Assembly (NCBI GenBank): GCA_963738835.1
Contig: CAVTYH010000006.1
Location: 620,001 to 684,000, forward strand
DNA length: 64,000 nucleotides
Direction: 5' to 3'
From: CAVTYH01 sp963738835
GTDB taxonomy: Bacteria; Planctomycetota; Planctomycetia; Pirellulales; JADZDJ01
How positions within the stretch are numbered: the stretch's first letter is position 1; every line of letters starts with the position of its first letter. The notes beneath the pieces were generated by a model. That model saw only the letters and a program-made list of their open reading frames with translations, was not told where the DNA came from and did no database searches. The position numbers and the translations under genes were made by a program. Of the stretch, positions 1 to 10,345 are shown piece by piece.

Positions 1-228
1 CCCACCACCGCAACCTAGATCGACAACAGTTTCACCCGGCCGCAAGCTGGCAAACGCTGTTGGGTTTCCGCACGATAAGCCCATGTTTGCTTCGGCTGGA
101 ATCGACGCCAGTTCATTGGCAGAATAGCCGAACGCTTCCGCCACAGCCTGTACGCCAGCATGTTTGCTCGATAATCCGCTGTTGGCCACGGCCCCGTATT
201 TTGATTTCACTGTTTGTTCAATCGACAT
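1..228 (-). CDS. arsM: Arsenite S-adenosylmethyltransferase, N-terminal part (cut by window edge)
   Basis: The minus strand reads 76 codons from ATG at 228 to the window edge without a stop. The protein begins MSIEQTVKSKYG and carries the ANMGLSCGNP stretch, followed by the SAM-binding glycine motif VVDLGCGGG at residues 68-76. This layout is typical of ArsM, which methylates arsenite using S-adenosylmethionine in the cytoplasm. It is the fourth gene of an arsR-arsC-acr3-arsM operon and starts 10 bases after the acr3 stop. The catalytic cysteines further downstream lie outside the window, so activity cannot be judged. Confidence 0.9.
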   Translation of the reverse strand, partial: MSIEQTVKSKYGAVANSGLSSKHAGVQAVAEAFGYSANELASIPAEANMGLSCGNPTAFASLRPGETVVDLGCGGG

Positions 229-237
229 ACCTTCACC

Positions 238-1338
238 TCACTTGGTGCTAGGACAACTTCCAACAGTCGGCAGCATTTCGGTTTCGTTGCTGCTTGTCTG
301 AGGAAAATACCGACGCTGGAAATACAAAGCCACGTTCACTAAGCCGAGCAATACCGGCACTTCCACTAATGGCCCGACTACGGCCGCAAAGGCAGCGCCG
401 TGGTTGATGCCAAACACCGCAACGGCAACAGCAATCGCCAACTCGAAATTGTTGCTGGCTGCGGTAAACGCAATCGTGGCAGTTTTGGAGTAGTCGGCCC
501 CCAGCTTGCGGCCCATCCAAAAGCTAATCAGAAACATCACCACGAAATAAATCATCAGCGGAACTGCAATCAGTACCACGTCAAGCGGCTGCGCGATGAT
601 CTTTTCGCCTTGGATGCTGAACATCACAACGATGGTGAACAGTAAAGCAATCAGCGTTATCGGACTGATTCGCGGAATAAATGACGCTTCGTACCATTGA
701 CGGCCCTTGGCTTTGACCAACACGATTCGCGTTAGCAATCCCGCGATGAACGGAATGCCCAAGTAGATGAACACGCTGCGGGCAATTTCGCCGATGGTAA
801 TATGCACTTCCGCGCCCGGCAGGTGCAGCAGCGGCGGCAGCACCGTGATAAACAGCCAAGCGTACAGACTGAAAAACAGTACTTGGAAAATGCTGTTGAA
901 GGCGACCAGCCCGGCAGCATATTCCCTGTCGCCTTTTGCGAGTTCGTTCCAAACGATCACCATTGCGATACAACGAGCCAGCCCGATTAGAATAAGGCCG
1001 ATCATGTATTCCGGGTGGTTGTGCAAAAACAGCACCGCCAAGCCGAACATCAACAGCGGCCCAACAATCCAGTTTTGAACCAGCGACAGCCCCAACACTT
1101 TCCAGTTGCGGAATACGTCGCCCAATTCTTCGTACCGCACTTTGGCCAGCGGCGGATACATCATCAAGATCAAACCAACGGCTATGGGAATGCTTGTCGT
1201 ACCGACCGACACGCTGTTGATGACATCCTTGATGCCTGGAACGAAGCGGCCCAAAGCCAGCCCGGCAGCCATCGCAATGAATATCCAAAGCGTTAGGAAT
1301 CGATCGAGAAACGACAGTTTCCGTGCAACGCTGCTCAT
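238..1338 (-). CDS. acr3: ACR3-family arsenite efflux permease
   Basis: A 366-residue inner-membrane protein with about ten hydrophobic segments, typical in length for ACR3 (bile acid/arsenite/riboflavin transporter superfamily). It pumps arsenite out using the proton-motive force. The conserved cysteine of the family is present in the LARCIAMV motif of a middle membrane segment. I chose ATG 1338 rather than the upstream ATG 1356 because 1338 makes a four-base ATGA overlap with the arsC stop, which implies translational coupling. It lies between arsC and arsM, so arsenate reduced by ArsC is handed to this pump or to the methyltransferase. No lesions are seen. Confidence 0.93.
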   Translation of the reverse strand: MSSVARKLSFLDRFLTLWIFIAMAAGLALGRFVPGIKDVINSVSVGTTSIPIAVGLILMMYPPLAKVRYEELGDVFRNWKVLGLSLVQNWIVGPLLMFGLAVLFLHNHPEYMIGLILIGLARCIAMVIVWNELAKGDREYAAGLVAFNSIFQVLFFSLYAWLFITVLPPLLHLPGAEVHITIGEIARSVFIYLGIPFIAGLLTRIVLVKAKGRQWYEASFIPRISPITLIALLFTIVVMFSIQGEKIIAQPLDVVLIAVPLMIYFVVMFLISFWMGRKLGADYSKTATIAFTAASNNFELAIAVAVAVFGINHGAAFAAVVGPLVEVPVLLGLVNVALYFQRRYFPQTSSNETEMLPTVGSCPSTK

Positions 1339-1751
1339 TTTTGCACCGCCAGCCACTTTTGAATTCGTCGGTCGATTTCGTCCCGCACCTCCCGAAACTT
1401 GTTTAGCCTTTCTTCGTCAGTCCCTTGGAACGCTGGCGGATCGTCTAGCGGCCAGAATTCCCGATTCTGCATACCCGGAAAGATTCGCGGGCAACTTTCG
1501 TTGGCGCTGTCGCAAACAACGATAAGATGATGCACGGTCAACTTGCCGAGAAATTCGGAAACATCTTTTGACCGTAGCTTGCTTGTGTCGATCCCGATTT
1601 CCTCTAGCACTTTGATCGTGAGCGGATGTACGCCCTTGGGATTGACGCCAGCACTGTACGCATCGAATCGACCGGCCGCGTGTTTGCGTAGCAATACTTC
1701 ACCCATCTGGCTGCGGCATGAATTGCCCGTACAGAGAAATAGGACGTTCAT
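1335..1751 (-). CDS. arsC: Arsenate reductase, low-molecular-weight phosphatase (thioredoxin-coupled) type
   Basis: A 138-residue protein with the LMW tyrosine-phosphatase P-loop CTGNSCR at residues 7-13 (nucleophile Cys7, phosphate-binding Arg13), and a later CDSANESCP segment supplying the redox cysteines expected of the thioredoxin-linked ArsC family. It reduces arsenate to arsenite in the cytoplasm. Its stop overlaps the acr3 start (ATGA). The gap to arsR is about 34 bases, so arsR-arsC-acr3-arsM is probably one transcript. Intact and of normal length. Confidence 0.92.
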   Translation of the reverse strand: MNVLFLCTGNSCRSQMGEVLLRKHAAGRFDAYSAGVNPKGVHPLTIKVLEEIGIDTSKLRSKDVSEFLGKLTVHHLIVVCDSANESCPRIFPGMQNREFWPLDDPPAFQGTDEERLNKFREVRDEIDRRIQKWLAVQK

Positions 1752-1785
1752 ATTCGTTTATCCGTATGTATTGGAAAAATAAAAA

Positions 1786-2130
1786 TCAGCAGCACTTACC
1801 GCACTGCCGCAATCGTTTGTCGTCACGCTTCATTACCGGCACTTCATTGCAGCACGTCGTCAAGCAATCGAGCAACTTCGCATGGAACGCATTGCGGGCC
1901 GGGGTCAGTTTGTAATAGGCCCAAAGCCCTTGCTTGCGAACGCTGACCAAACCGGCTTTACGCAAATATGCCAAGTGCCGGGATGCCTTGGGTTGCGGCA
2001 CGCGCAAGGTATCGACTAATTCGCAAACACAGCGTTCCCCGGCCCGCAACAAATTGAGAATCCGCAAGCGCGTAGGATCGGCCACGGCGCGGAATACTAG
2101 GTCAACGGAATTGATTGGTTTAGTTTTCAT
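1786..2130 (-). CDS. arsR: ArsR/SmtB-family arsenite-responsive repressor
   Basis: A 114-residue winged-helix protein. The helix region ADPTRLRILNLL is followed by a metalloid-binding motif with Cys34 and Cys36 (ERCVCELVD), a close variant of ELCVCDL in classic ArsR. A DNA-recognition stretch (VPQPKASRHLAYLRKAGLV) and a cysteine-rich C-terminus (CCNEV and CGKCC) may add further metalloid ligands. It should repress its own operon until arsenite binds. It is the first gene of the ars operon, with an inverted repeat immediately upstream of its start codon. Confidence 0.92.
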   Translation of the reverse strand: MKTKPINSVDLVFRAVADPTRLRILNLLRAGERCVCELVDTLRVPQPKASRHLAYLRKAGLVSVRKQGLWAYYKLTPARNAFHAKLLDCLTTCCNEVPVMKRDDKRLRQCGKCC

Positions 2131-2148
2131 ATTCGCTTAAGCAAATAT
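2129..2148. promoter_or_regulatory. Candidate ArsR operator
   Basis: A 20-bp near-perfect inverted repeat centred between 2138 and 2139, with core ATTCGCTTAAGCAAAT and one mismatched pair. It overlaps the arsR start codon (CAT at 2128-2130 on the + strand). An AT-rich palindrome at this place is what an autoregulated ArsR gene needs. Binding is inferred, not shown. Confidence 0.55.
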
Positions 2149-2903
2149 ATGTATTTTGGGATTTGGAATCAAGGGCGCGAACAGAGCCTCTCGGCCCGCT
2201 GCTGCCACAAACGATCGCACTTGCCCCAGTTTACAGCGCCGACACTTGCAAGCCAGCTCGCGGCTTGATACCTTGACTGATGTTGCACCGGCAACGGTGC
2301 AACTGGTCGTCAAAGTACCTGCCCCGCTTTGTACGGCCATCTCAAACTACGAACGGGGCGCTCGCACACTCGTGCAGCAATGGGCGACGCGCGACTCTAT
2401 CTGATTAGCCCGCTGGCGAACTACGCGGCTGGAGCCAGTCCGCAGGCGATCCCATTGCGGAGAGGAGATTAAAAAAGTTTGCGTAACGCGTATCTTATTG
2501 CCCTTGGCTGCTAGCCACACATCAAAGCCATCGTTGTTGCTTTGATTTCTAAGGCGAGGTTTTGGTGCCCTCGCATGTAATGATGAACCGCAGCACTCAT
2601 GGTTCGTTAAAGCTGGCGATCCAGAGCACTCATAAGAGCGACCAGGTTTTTGGAGCGTTGAAATACGCAAAGCACGATGCGTAGACGGCGCCTTCAATTC
2701 GAGACAAGGCACTTGTTTTGCCCCGCAACACCAGTGTATATGTAATGCCGCCCGACTTGTCTGGCGCTCCATGCAATTCGCGAACGCTCGGACGCGCTCT
2801 GCCGCATCGGAAACCTACCAGTGAACGTTGGCGCAAAAAGATATTGGTTCAAATGTTCACATAGACAGTCAACGCCAGCTGTTGTGTGAAAATCAGATTG
2901 TGT
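2149..2903. other. 755-bp region without a convincing gene
   Basis: This stretch separates the ars operon from the malectin gene. The short open frames on both strands have no recognisable domain, no good start context and a composition like random readthrough. A weak repeat-like patch near 2478-2500 resembles half of the TACG-N4-CGTA operator seen elsewhere but does not keep its spacing. I see no tRNA, CRISPR or transposase here. It may be decayed sequence at the boundary of the carbohydrate region. Confidence 0.4.
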
Positions 2904-3554
2904 TTACGGCGAAGGGCGTTTCGCCCCTTCACCCGATTTTTCCGCCGGAGCATTTTCGGCAGTGGTGATTTCAATCCCGTTGATCTGCGGATTTTCAATT
3001 TTTGGTGTGAATATGATTTTGAGCTTTCCATCGCTCACGTTCGCAGGCACTGTTTCAACATACGCCCGTTGAGGACCGCCGGCGTGCTTCCAAACATCAA
3101 AATCTTTGAACTCTTTATCTTGTACCTTAAAAGAAAATACGCGATCACCGGGGCCGCCAATACCATCAAAAGTCTCGCAAAAATGCAACTTTACTGTGTA
3201 TTTACCGTTCGGAACCTTCCATGAGAACGAATCCATACTGTAGTGCTCTGCCCGATAAATATCGGGGTCTTTCGTGTTTTCGATTTTAAGCTCTGGTCGC
3301 TCGATGGTTAAGCCACCTTCGAAACCACCATCCTTCGATTCAACGTCGCCAAGCCATTTATGTCCACTGGAGTCCTTATACGGCTGTTCAGATCCGGCGC
3401 AAACTCGGATAGCGAAAGTTTCTTTCGCAGGAGCCTTGGCATTGTCCGATTTCTTCGAATCCGACGGTGGAGCGGTATCTGCGGCATGCACAAACACAGC
3501 TAAACTGATACTCGCCATGCAGAAAACACAGAACTTCAGTCGCGTAGTAAACAT
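2904..3554 (-). CDS. Secreted malectin-domain protein
   Basis: About 216 residues: a signal peptide (MFTTRLKFCVF... ending at HAAD), a short Ser/Lys/Pro linker, then one malectin-type carbohydrate-binding domain (IRVCAGSEQPYKDSSG, EHYSMDSFSW, LHFCETFDGIGGPG, FDVW, INGIEI). Malectin domains bind oligosaccharides. This domain is clearly paralogous to the central domain of the 1036-residue esterase at 25879-28989 (shared EHYSMDSF, ETFDGIGGPG and AYVETVP motifs). ATG 3554 is preferred over 3599 and 3581 because it puts the signal peptide at the N-terminus. It is transcribed away from the GH3 gene. It probably helps hold polysaccharide at the cell surface, which is inference. Confidence 0.8.
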   Translation of the reverse strand: MFTTRLKFCVFCMASISLAVFVHAADTAPPSDSKKSDNAKAPAKETFAIRVCAGSEQPYKDSSGHKWLGDVESKDGGFEGGLTIERPELKIENTKDPDIYRAEHYSMDSFSWKVPNGKYTVKLHFCETFDGIGGPGDRVFSFKVQDKEFKDFDVWKHAGGPQRAYVETVPANVSDGKLKIIFTPKIENPQINGIEITTAENAPAEKSGEGAKRPSP

Positions 3555-3738
3555 GTGTGGCCTCAATTTGAGAACGAACATTTCGGCAAGAGAGATCATT
3601 CGCTAGCGAAATCAACGAAGAAAGCAAAGATATGGGGTTGGCGCAAATGCTACTCCATTTGGCCGCATCGTCAAGCGCTTTGTGCAATTATATCGAAGTC
3701 TCGCGATTCATCGCGAACCATCATTCAATCGCCCAACC

Positions 3739-6100
3739 ATGAGCATCTTACGTTCGCCTCGCGCACAACGATCAAAGTCGCGTCGGCCCACTAGTCTGCC
3801 GCACAAAAAGAAAAGTTACTACGGGTTATCAGAATCCAAAGCTGCCTTCGGAGCGACGCGTCAAGGACTTACTGGCCCAAATGACGCTTCAAGAGAAGGG
3901 AGACCAGATGATGTGCATCTGGCAACAAAAGGCGGCAACGTTGGTCGATGAAACCGGAGCGTTCGACCATCAAAAGGCCAAGACCGCATTCAAACGTCGC
4001 TCGATCGGACAAATCGGCCGACCAAGTGATGCTGCCGGTGGTCTAAATGCACGGCAAACGGCTGAAGTTACGAATGCGATGCAGCGATTTTTCCTCGAGC
4101 GGTCGCGGCTTGGAATCCCCGTAATCTTCCACGAGGAATGCCTGCACGGGCATGCCGCCGTCGATGCGACTAGTTTTAGCCAACCCATCGGGCTTGGTGC
4201 AACTTTTAATCCTGTGCTGGTCGAAAAGCTTTTTGCAATGACCGCTTACGAGGCGCGCGTTCGCGGAGCACATCAGGCACTAACACCGGTAGTTGACGTC
4301 GCACGCGACCCGCGCTGGGGACGCGTTGAAGAAACGTATGGCGAAGATCCGTATCTCGTCGCGCGTATGGGAATTGCGGCGGTTAACGGCTTCCAAGGTG
4401 ATCGCAAATTCGCCGACAAACGCCGAGTGATCGCCACTTTGAAGCACTTCGCCGCACATGGGCAGCCGGAATCGGGCATGAACTGCGCGCCCGTCAATGT
4501 TTCTATGCGTGTGCTGCGGGAGACTTTTTTCTCGACGTTCAAAGCCTGCATTGAGGACGCGGGTGCAATCAGCGTGATGGCCTCGTACAACGAAATCGAC
4601 GGCGTTCCATCGCATGCCAATCGATGGCTGCTTCGCGACGTGCTCCGAAAAGAATGGGGCTTCAAGGGCTTTGTGGTGTCAGATTATTACGCAATTTGGG
4701 AACTCAGCCATCGGCCAGATACCCACGGCCATCACGTGGCCGCCGATAAGCGTGAAGCCTGCCGCGCTGGCCGTGAAGGCCGGCGTGAACATTGAACTGC
4801 CAGATCCCGACTGCTATTTGCATCTGGCGGAGCTCGTCAAAAAAGGCGTGCTCAAAGAGTCGCAGCTCGATGAACTCATAGCACCGATGCTCTATTGGAA
4901 ATTCAAACTTGGACTCTTTGAAGATCCGTATGTCGATCCAGATGAGGCCGAGCGCAGTCGTCGGCTGCGACGAGCATCGCAAACTTGCACTGCAGGCGGC
5001 AAGAGAGACCATCACGCTGCTAAAAAACGATGGCTCATTGGCGCCATTGGAACCGAATGAATTCAAAACCATCGCGGTCATCGGACCCAATGCAGCCCGC
5101 TGTCTGCATGGCGGCTACAGCGGAGTGCCAAAGCACAATGTCTCTGTGCTTGATGGCATCAAAGCAAAGGTCGTAAATCGCGTAAAGATCGTCTACAGTG
5201 AAGGCTGCCAAATCACACAGCCGGGCCAATGGAATCAAGACGAAGTGTTTCCAAGCGACCCGAAAGAAGACCGGCGAAAAATTGTTGAAGCGGCGCGGGT
5301 CGCCGCGGCAGCCGATATCATCGTGCTGTGCGTCGGCGGAAACGAACTTACGTCGCGCGAAGCGTGGAATTTGAAGCATATGGGCGATCGCACCGGCCTG
5401 GAGCTGATCGGCCGGCAGCAAGACCTAATCGATGCCATGGTGGCGATCGGCAAGCCGGTAATCGCCGTTTTGTTCAACGGTCGGCCACTTTCCATTACGC
5501 GACTCGCGGAGCAGGTGCCCGTGATTTTTGAATGTTGGTACCTGGGCCAGGAAGCCGGTCATGCCGTGGCCGATGTGCTATTTGGTGATTACAACCCGGG
5601 CGGCAAATTGCCCATTACCGTTCCGCGTTCCGCCGGACATCTGCCGGCCTTTTACAATCACAAGCCGTCCGCGCGGCGCGGCTATTTATTCGACGAGGTT
5701 TCCGCGCTCTACCCATTTGGCTATGGCTTGAGTTACACCACATTTGCTTTTGATGCGCCGCGACTGGAAAAGAACAAAATCCGCGCGAGCGTCCGCACTC
5801 GTGTTTCGGTAAACGTGACGAACACCGGCGCACAGGCCTGGCGACGAAGTCGTGCAAATGTACATCCGCGATGTTGTCAGTTCTGTGACGCGCCCGATCA
5901 AAGAGCTGAAAGGCTTCGAGCGAATATTGCTTCAGCCAGGTGAAACGAAAACAGTGTCGTTCGAAATCACGCCCGACTGGCTGGCGTTTTATGACATCGA
6001 CATGAAGTATGTCGTGGAGCCCGGGCAGTTTGAAATCATGATCGGCAATTGTTCGCGCGATGCGGATTTGCAGACCGTCGTTCTGAACGTGACGAAGTAA
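3739..6100 (+). pseudogene. Glycoside hydrolase family 3 (beta-xylosidase/beta-glucosidase), four frameshifts
   Basis: Assembled across frames, this is a full-length GH3 enzyme of about 785 residues. It shows the N-terminal barrel (LVARMGIAAVNGFQG, KHFAAHGQPESG), the nucleophile motif FVVSDYYAIWEL, the C-terminal alpha/beta domain (VLCVGGNELTSREAW, WYLGQEAGHAVADVLFGDYNPGGKLPIT) and the fibronectin-like end (LKGFERILLQPGET). No signal peptide is evident, so it may act inside the cell on imported xylo-oligosaccharides. Reading is broken at about 3823-3825 (extra G), 4760 (extra T), 4956 (extra A) and 5839 (extra T); removing each base restores a continuous frame. All four are +1 insertions. It is followed 16 bases later by a sugar symporter. 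Either sequencing errors or recent inactivation. Confidence 0.85.
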
Positions 6101-6116
6101 CTCGGCGAAGGCCCTT

Positions 6117-7640
6117 ATGGCAGATCATCCCAGCGAGCAAAAACTGTCGTTCATGGAAAAGGCCGGCTACAGTGCTGCTGACGCCGCGGCCAATTTCGTC
6201 TTCATGACGATGATTCTGTATCAAGGGAATTTTTATACCGATATTTTCGGCCTCAGCATTGGCGGCTGCAGCAACCATTCTGATTGTCGCTCGGCTGTGG
6301 GACGCATTCGTCGATCCCATCGTGGGCATTCTGGCGGACCGCACGAAATCGCGGTGGGGCAAGTTCCGTCCCTGGATTTTGTTCACCGCCGCGCCGTGGT
6401 GCGTGGTCATGATTCTGGCCTACACCACGCCGAGCGGTTGGAGTACCGGGAGCATGATTGCCTATGCCGCCGTCACGAACATCCTGATGATGACGATTTA
6501 TTCCATGAACAACATGCCATATTCCGCGCTCGGCGGCGTAATGACGGGCGATGTGAATGAGCGCGCCAGACTAAATTCGTTTCGATTCGTCGCCGTGAAT
6601 GTCGCCCAATTCATCGTCGGTGGTTTTACCTTGCCGCTGGTGGCGAAATTTGCCGTCGGCCACGATCGACAATACGGTTGGCAAATCACGATGACCGTTT
6701 GGGCGGTCGCGTGTTTCGTTCTGTTTCTGATTACTTTCTTCACGACGAAGGAACGCATACAGCCGCCGCCGACACAACAATCATCGCCCAAACAGGACTT
6801 CTCGGACCTGCTCAAAAGCAGTCCGTGGCTCGTCATGTTTCTGATGACGCTTGTACACTTCTGCATCCTCTCGTTCCGCGGAAACGCGCTGTACAACTAT
6901 TATCACCATTACGCCGATAAAGCAGCGATGTTCGATTGGCTGGCCGGTCTGGGCCTCACGGCGCCCAGCAGCGCACCGCGCATGGAATTTTGGAAACGCT
7001 GGGCTACATTGTGCACGGCGAGCGCTCAGATTTAGTAAATTCCAATGTGGCCGATGTCGCCAACAGCATCATCAACATGTTGGGCACGGCAACCACAATC
7101 ATTGTCATTTTACTGTCGCCGGCGCTGTCGCGAAGATTCGGCAAAAAAGCCGTCGCCATATGCGGATTTGGTTTGGCCAGCCTCGGATCGCTCGCCTTTT
7201 ATCTCCTGCAACCAGATCAGATAGGCGGCATGGTCGCGCTGACCATTCTGATCGCAATTGCCTACGCGCCAACCATTCCCCTGGTGTGGGCAATATATGC
7301 GGACGTAGCGGACTATTCCGAATGGACCACCGGCCGGCGATTCACGGGAATTGTGTTCGCAACCATTGGCTTCGCGTTAAAATGCGGATTGGCCTTCGGC
7401 AATTCATCGTTTCTGTGGACGATGGCCGGCGCCTTTGGCTACGACCCCAAGGCTTCCCCGACGAGCGAAACGCTGCAGGGATTTCGCATCTGCAGCGGCG
7501 TCATCGTGGGGGTGCTATTTGCCATTTGCACGCTCCTATTGGCGGCTTACAAACTGAGCCAACGTCTGACGATTCAAATGGCCGACGAGCTCGCCGAACG
7601 GCGCGCCTCTCGATCGCCGGAGGTCGGAGGTCAGCCATGA
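6117..7640 (+). pseudogene. GPH-family sugar:cation symporter (MFS), two frameshifts
   Basis: About 505 residues when joined, with some 12 membrane segments. The family signature is clear: KAGYSAADAAANFVF at the start, ARLWDAFVDPIVGILADRTKSRWGKFRPW in the first loop, and YADVADYSEWTTGRR near the C-terminus. GPH symporters import pentosides, hexuronides and similar glycosides with H+ or Na+. The first break is near 6257-6261 (an extra G between ATT and GCG restores LSIAAAATIL). The second is near 6985, in the opposite direction. It follows the GH3 gene closely, so import and hydrolysis are probably co-expressed. Confidence 0.82.
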
Positions 7641-7660
7641 AAAAGCCGCGGCCTTCGGCG

Positions 7661-8787
7661 CTAATTTCCCGATTTTCCCGGCACATCCAACACACTTTGG
7701 AGAGCGGGCTTCGGCCGGCATTGGCGGTCGAACAACAGCGGATGATCGGTTCGCTCGCGCGGCCAATAGTTCAACCAAGACCGGCCGTCATTGAGACCCC
7801 AAAGCGTTACCCGGTTAATCGCGTCGCGATGTTTATGAAACAGCGAAAACAATTTGCCATATTGCTCTGCCTGACGCTGCAGGACGTCCCCCGTGATCGG
7901 CGATTTCTTCGAGCCGTCGGCTTCGCGCTTGGTTGTGTCGGCACCCGTCGATTGTCGGGGCACGACATCCAAATCGAGTTCTGTAATGGCGACTTTCACT
8001 CCCGCTTTGTGAAACTCTTCAATTGCTGTTTCAATATCGGAGAATGGAATTTTGTCCAGCATCCAGTGTCCCTGGATGCCCACGGTCGCCACTGGAATTC
8101 CCGCTTGCTGCAAGGTTTTGATGAGTCGAATGGTGCGGTCGCGCTTTGGGTTCGATTCGATGTTGTAATCGTTGTATTGCAGTTCGCAATTCGGATCCGC
8201 GGCGTGGGCCAACTTATACGCTTGGACGATATAGTCGTCGCCGACGATCTTCTGCCAGCGAGTTTCGCGCAAATCCTTGGTGCCACCTTCTGCAATTGCT
8301 TCGTTAACGACATCCCATCCGCGAATTTTTCCTTTGTAACGGCCAACAATCGTGTCGATGTGTTTCTTCAGCCGCTGCAACAATTGCTCGCGCAGACTTG
8401 GCCATGGTCATCCTGAAAAAACCAATCGGCCGTTTGGTTATGCCAAACAAGATTATGTCCAAACACTTGAATGTCATTAGCTTCAGAGAATTGAACAAGC
8501 GCATCAGCCTGCTCAAATTCCCAACGATCTTCCTCGGGATGAATCATTCCCGGCTTCATGCAGTTCTCCGGAGTGATCGCATTGAAGTGCGATTTGATGA
8601 CGGCCAACTCTGCAGCCGTATAGTCGTCTGGTACGCTTCCGCCCAGCGCCACGCCAATCAGAAAATCATTTTTGTAGGCGTCTTTGAGCGATGGCGAATC
8701 GGCTTCAGCAGCATTGGCCATTGCCAGCATGATCGTCAATGCCGACGCAAGGCATGCTCCTGGTACGGCGCTAAAGCACTGCAGCAT
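7661..8787 (-). pseudogene. GH10 endo-1,4-beta-xylanase, one frameshift
   Basis: About 375 residues with a signal peptide (MLQCFSAVPGACLASALTIMLAMANAAEA) and a complete GH10 barrel. FGHNLVWHNQTADWFF lines the active site, the acid/base Glu is in WDVVNEAI and the nucleophile Glu in ITELDLD. It cuts the xylan backbone outside the cytoplasm. One base is missing near 8385-8395, just after DDHGQ, where the frame jumps to the REQLLQRLKKH segment. It converges on the symporter gene and is divergent from the BNR gene. It lacks the Gly/Arg-rich loop insertion present in the second GH10 (44760-45932). Confidence 0.87.
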
Positions 8788-8893
8788 CGTCGCCTCCGTT
8801 TCCAATCAAATGGTAACAGAATAGATGAATCCACTTGCGAAGTTGCATTATAATGTGTCGTCAAGTCCCTCCGTGTCAAGAAAATGGGCAATC

Positions 8894-10303
8894 ATGAGCC
8901 AACATTTTTTGCCATCCATGGCGCTCGCAGCGGTCCTCGCTTGCATCACCTGCGCCGGAGCTGCCGAGGTCGCAACACCTTCGGCGGCCGCCGAAATGGA
9001 TTTTGTGGCCGGCAAGCTCATTGCGTTCAATGACAACGGGGCATGGTGCTGGTATCAGGACGATCGAGTGATTGTCGATCCAGCTAACGGTAAACTGCTG
9101 ATCGGGTCGGTCGGCAACAAAGCCGGGGTTGGCGGAGACAATCGCCACGGCAACATTGAGCTAGCCGTCTACGACATGGCATCGGGAGTTTGCCAGCGCG
9201 TGGTGCTGCATGATCGTCAAGAAGCCGACGATCACGACGCGCCGGCGCTCTTGATCCGGCCGGACGGGCATTATTTGGCGGTCTATGCGCGACATAACAA
9301 CGACAAACTCACGCGGTGGCGTGTTTCCAGCCAGCCGCACGACGCGAGCCAGCGGCAGGAAGAGCAGACCTTCGATTGGAGTCAGCCGCCAGCTTCGATC
9401 GGCGATAACAAAGCCACGCACTCCAACGTATATTACCTCCCGGCGGAGAAGCGGATCTACGATTTTGTGCGCTCCGTGAATCGTGATCCCGCCTGCTTGA
9501 TTTCCAACGACGACGGCAGCATCTGGAAGTTCGGCGGGAAATTGCTCACCGATAAAAACATGGGCTACGTCAATGGTTACGTTCGGTACACGTCGAACGG
9601 CAAAGACCGGATCGGTTTCATTACCACAGAGCATCATCCCCGCGATTTCAACAACAGCATCTACCACGGCTTTGTGCTGGGCGGCAAAACACACAAGTCA
9701 GACGGTACGGTGGTGGATGAGGATCTTCTCGACGGCACGACGCCCAAGCCGGCCGATCTAACACGAGTGTTCGCGGCCGGCACGAAAGTGAACGATGAGC
9801 CGATGACGCACTGCTGGACGACCCATTTGACATACGATCGCGACGGACATCCGTGCGCCCTTTTCACTTGCCGCGCCAATGACGAGCCGGACAACAGCAA
9901 CTTCAACGATCACCGCTTCTTTTACGCACGCTTCGACGGAACCAAATGGAATGTGCATCAGCTGGCCAAAGGCGGTGCTCGGCTGTGGAGATCGGAGGAA
10001 GATTACATCGGCGGCGGTTCGATCGATCCACAAAATGCCGATACAGTTTACATTAGCACGCCGATCGATCCGCGCAACGATGCGAAGCTAGCCAAGCACG
10101 AAGTTTTCAAAGGCGTCACGCCCGACGGCGGTGCCACGTGGAATTGGGCGCCAATTACACGGAACTCCACGGTCGATAACTTGCGGCCGATTGTGCCACG
10201 CTGGAATGCCGCGCACCAGGGCGTGCTTTGGTTACGCGGAAGCATGTCGCGCAGTCAAGATTACAACATGCAAGTCGTGGGCCTCGTGGATGCCCTGAAG
10301 TAA
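8894..10303 (+). CDS. Secreted BNR-repeat (BNR_4-type) protein
   Basis: An intact protein of 469 residues from ATG 8894, chosen because a signal peptide follows directly (MSQHFLPSMALAAVLACITCAGAAE). The rest is a beta-propeller-like protein of the BNR_4 type, with GAWCWYQDDRVIVDP at the start and repeated Asp/Trp-rich blades such as SNDDGSIWKFGGKLL, CWTTHLTYDRDGHP and DGGATWNWAPI. Planctomycetes have many such secreted proteins near glycoside hydrolases; catalysis has been suggested for relatives, but the substrate here is unknown. It lies between the divergent GH10 gene and xylose isomerase. Confidence 0.75.
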   Translation: MSQHFLPSMALAAVLACITCAGAAEVATPSAAAEMDFVAGKLIAFNDNGAWCWYQDDRVIVDPANGKLLIGSVGNKAGVGGDNRHGNIELAVYDMASGVCQRVVLHDRQEADDHDAPALLIRPDGHYLAVYARHNNDKLTRWRVSSQPHDASQRQEEQTFDWSQPPASIGDNKATHSNVYYLPAEKRIYDFVRSVNRDPACLISNDDGSIWKFGGKLLTDKNMGYVNGYVRYTSNGKDRIGFITTEHHPRDFNNSIYHGFVLGGKTHKSDGTVVDEDLLDGTTPKPADLTRVFAAGTKVNDEPMTHCWTTHLTYDRDGHPCALFTCRANDEPDNSNFNDHRFFYARFDGTKWNVHQLAKGGARLWRSEEDYIGGGSIDPQNADTVYISTPIDPRNDAKLAKHEVFKGVTPDGGATWNWAPITRNSTVDNLRPIVPRWNAAHQGVLWLRGSMSRSQDYNMQVVGLVDALK

Positions 10304-10345
10304 CCAAACCATAGACACCATATCATTCCGCACACGTTTTAATTC

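Noticed and set aside
2470..2505. A fifth TACG-N4-CGTA operator near 2484 (GTTTGCGTAACGCGTATC)
   Set aside because: It shares GTTTGCGTA with site C but lacks the TACG-N4-CGTA spacing and a -35/-10 pair at the right distance.
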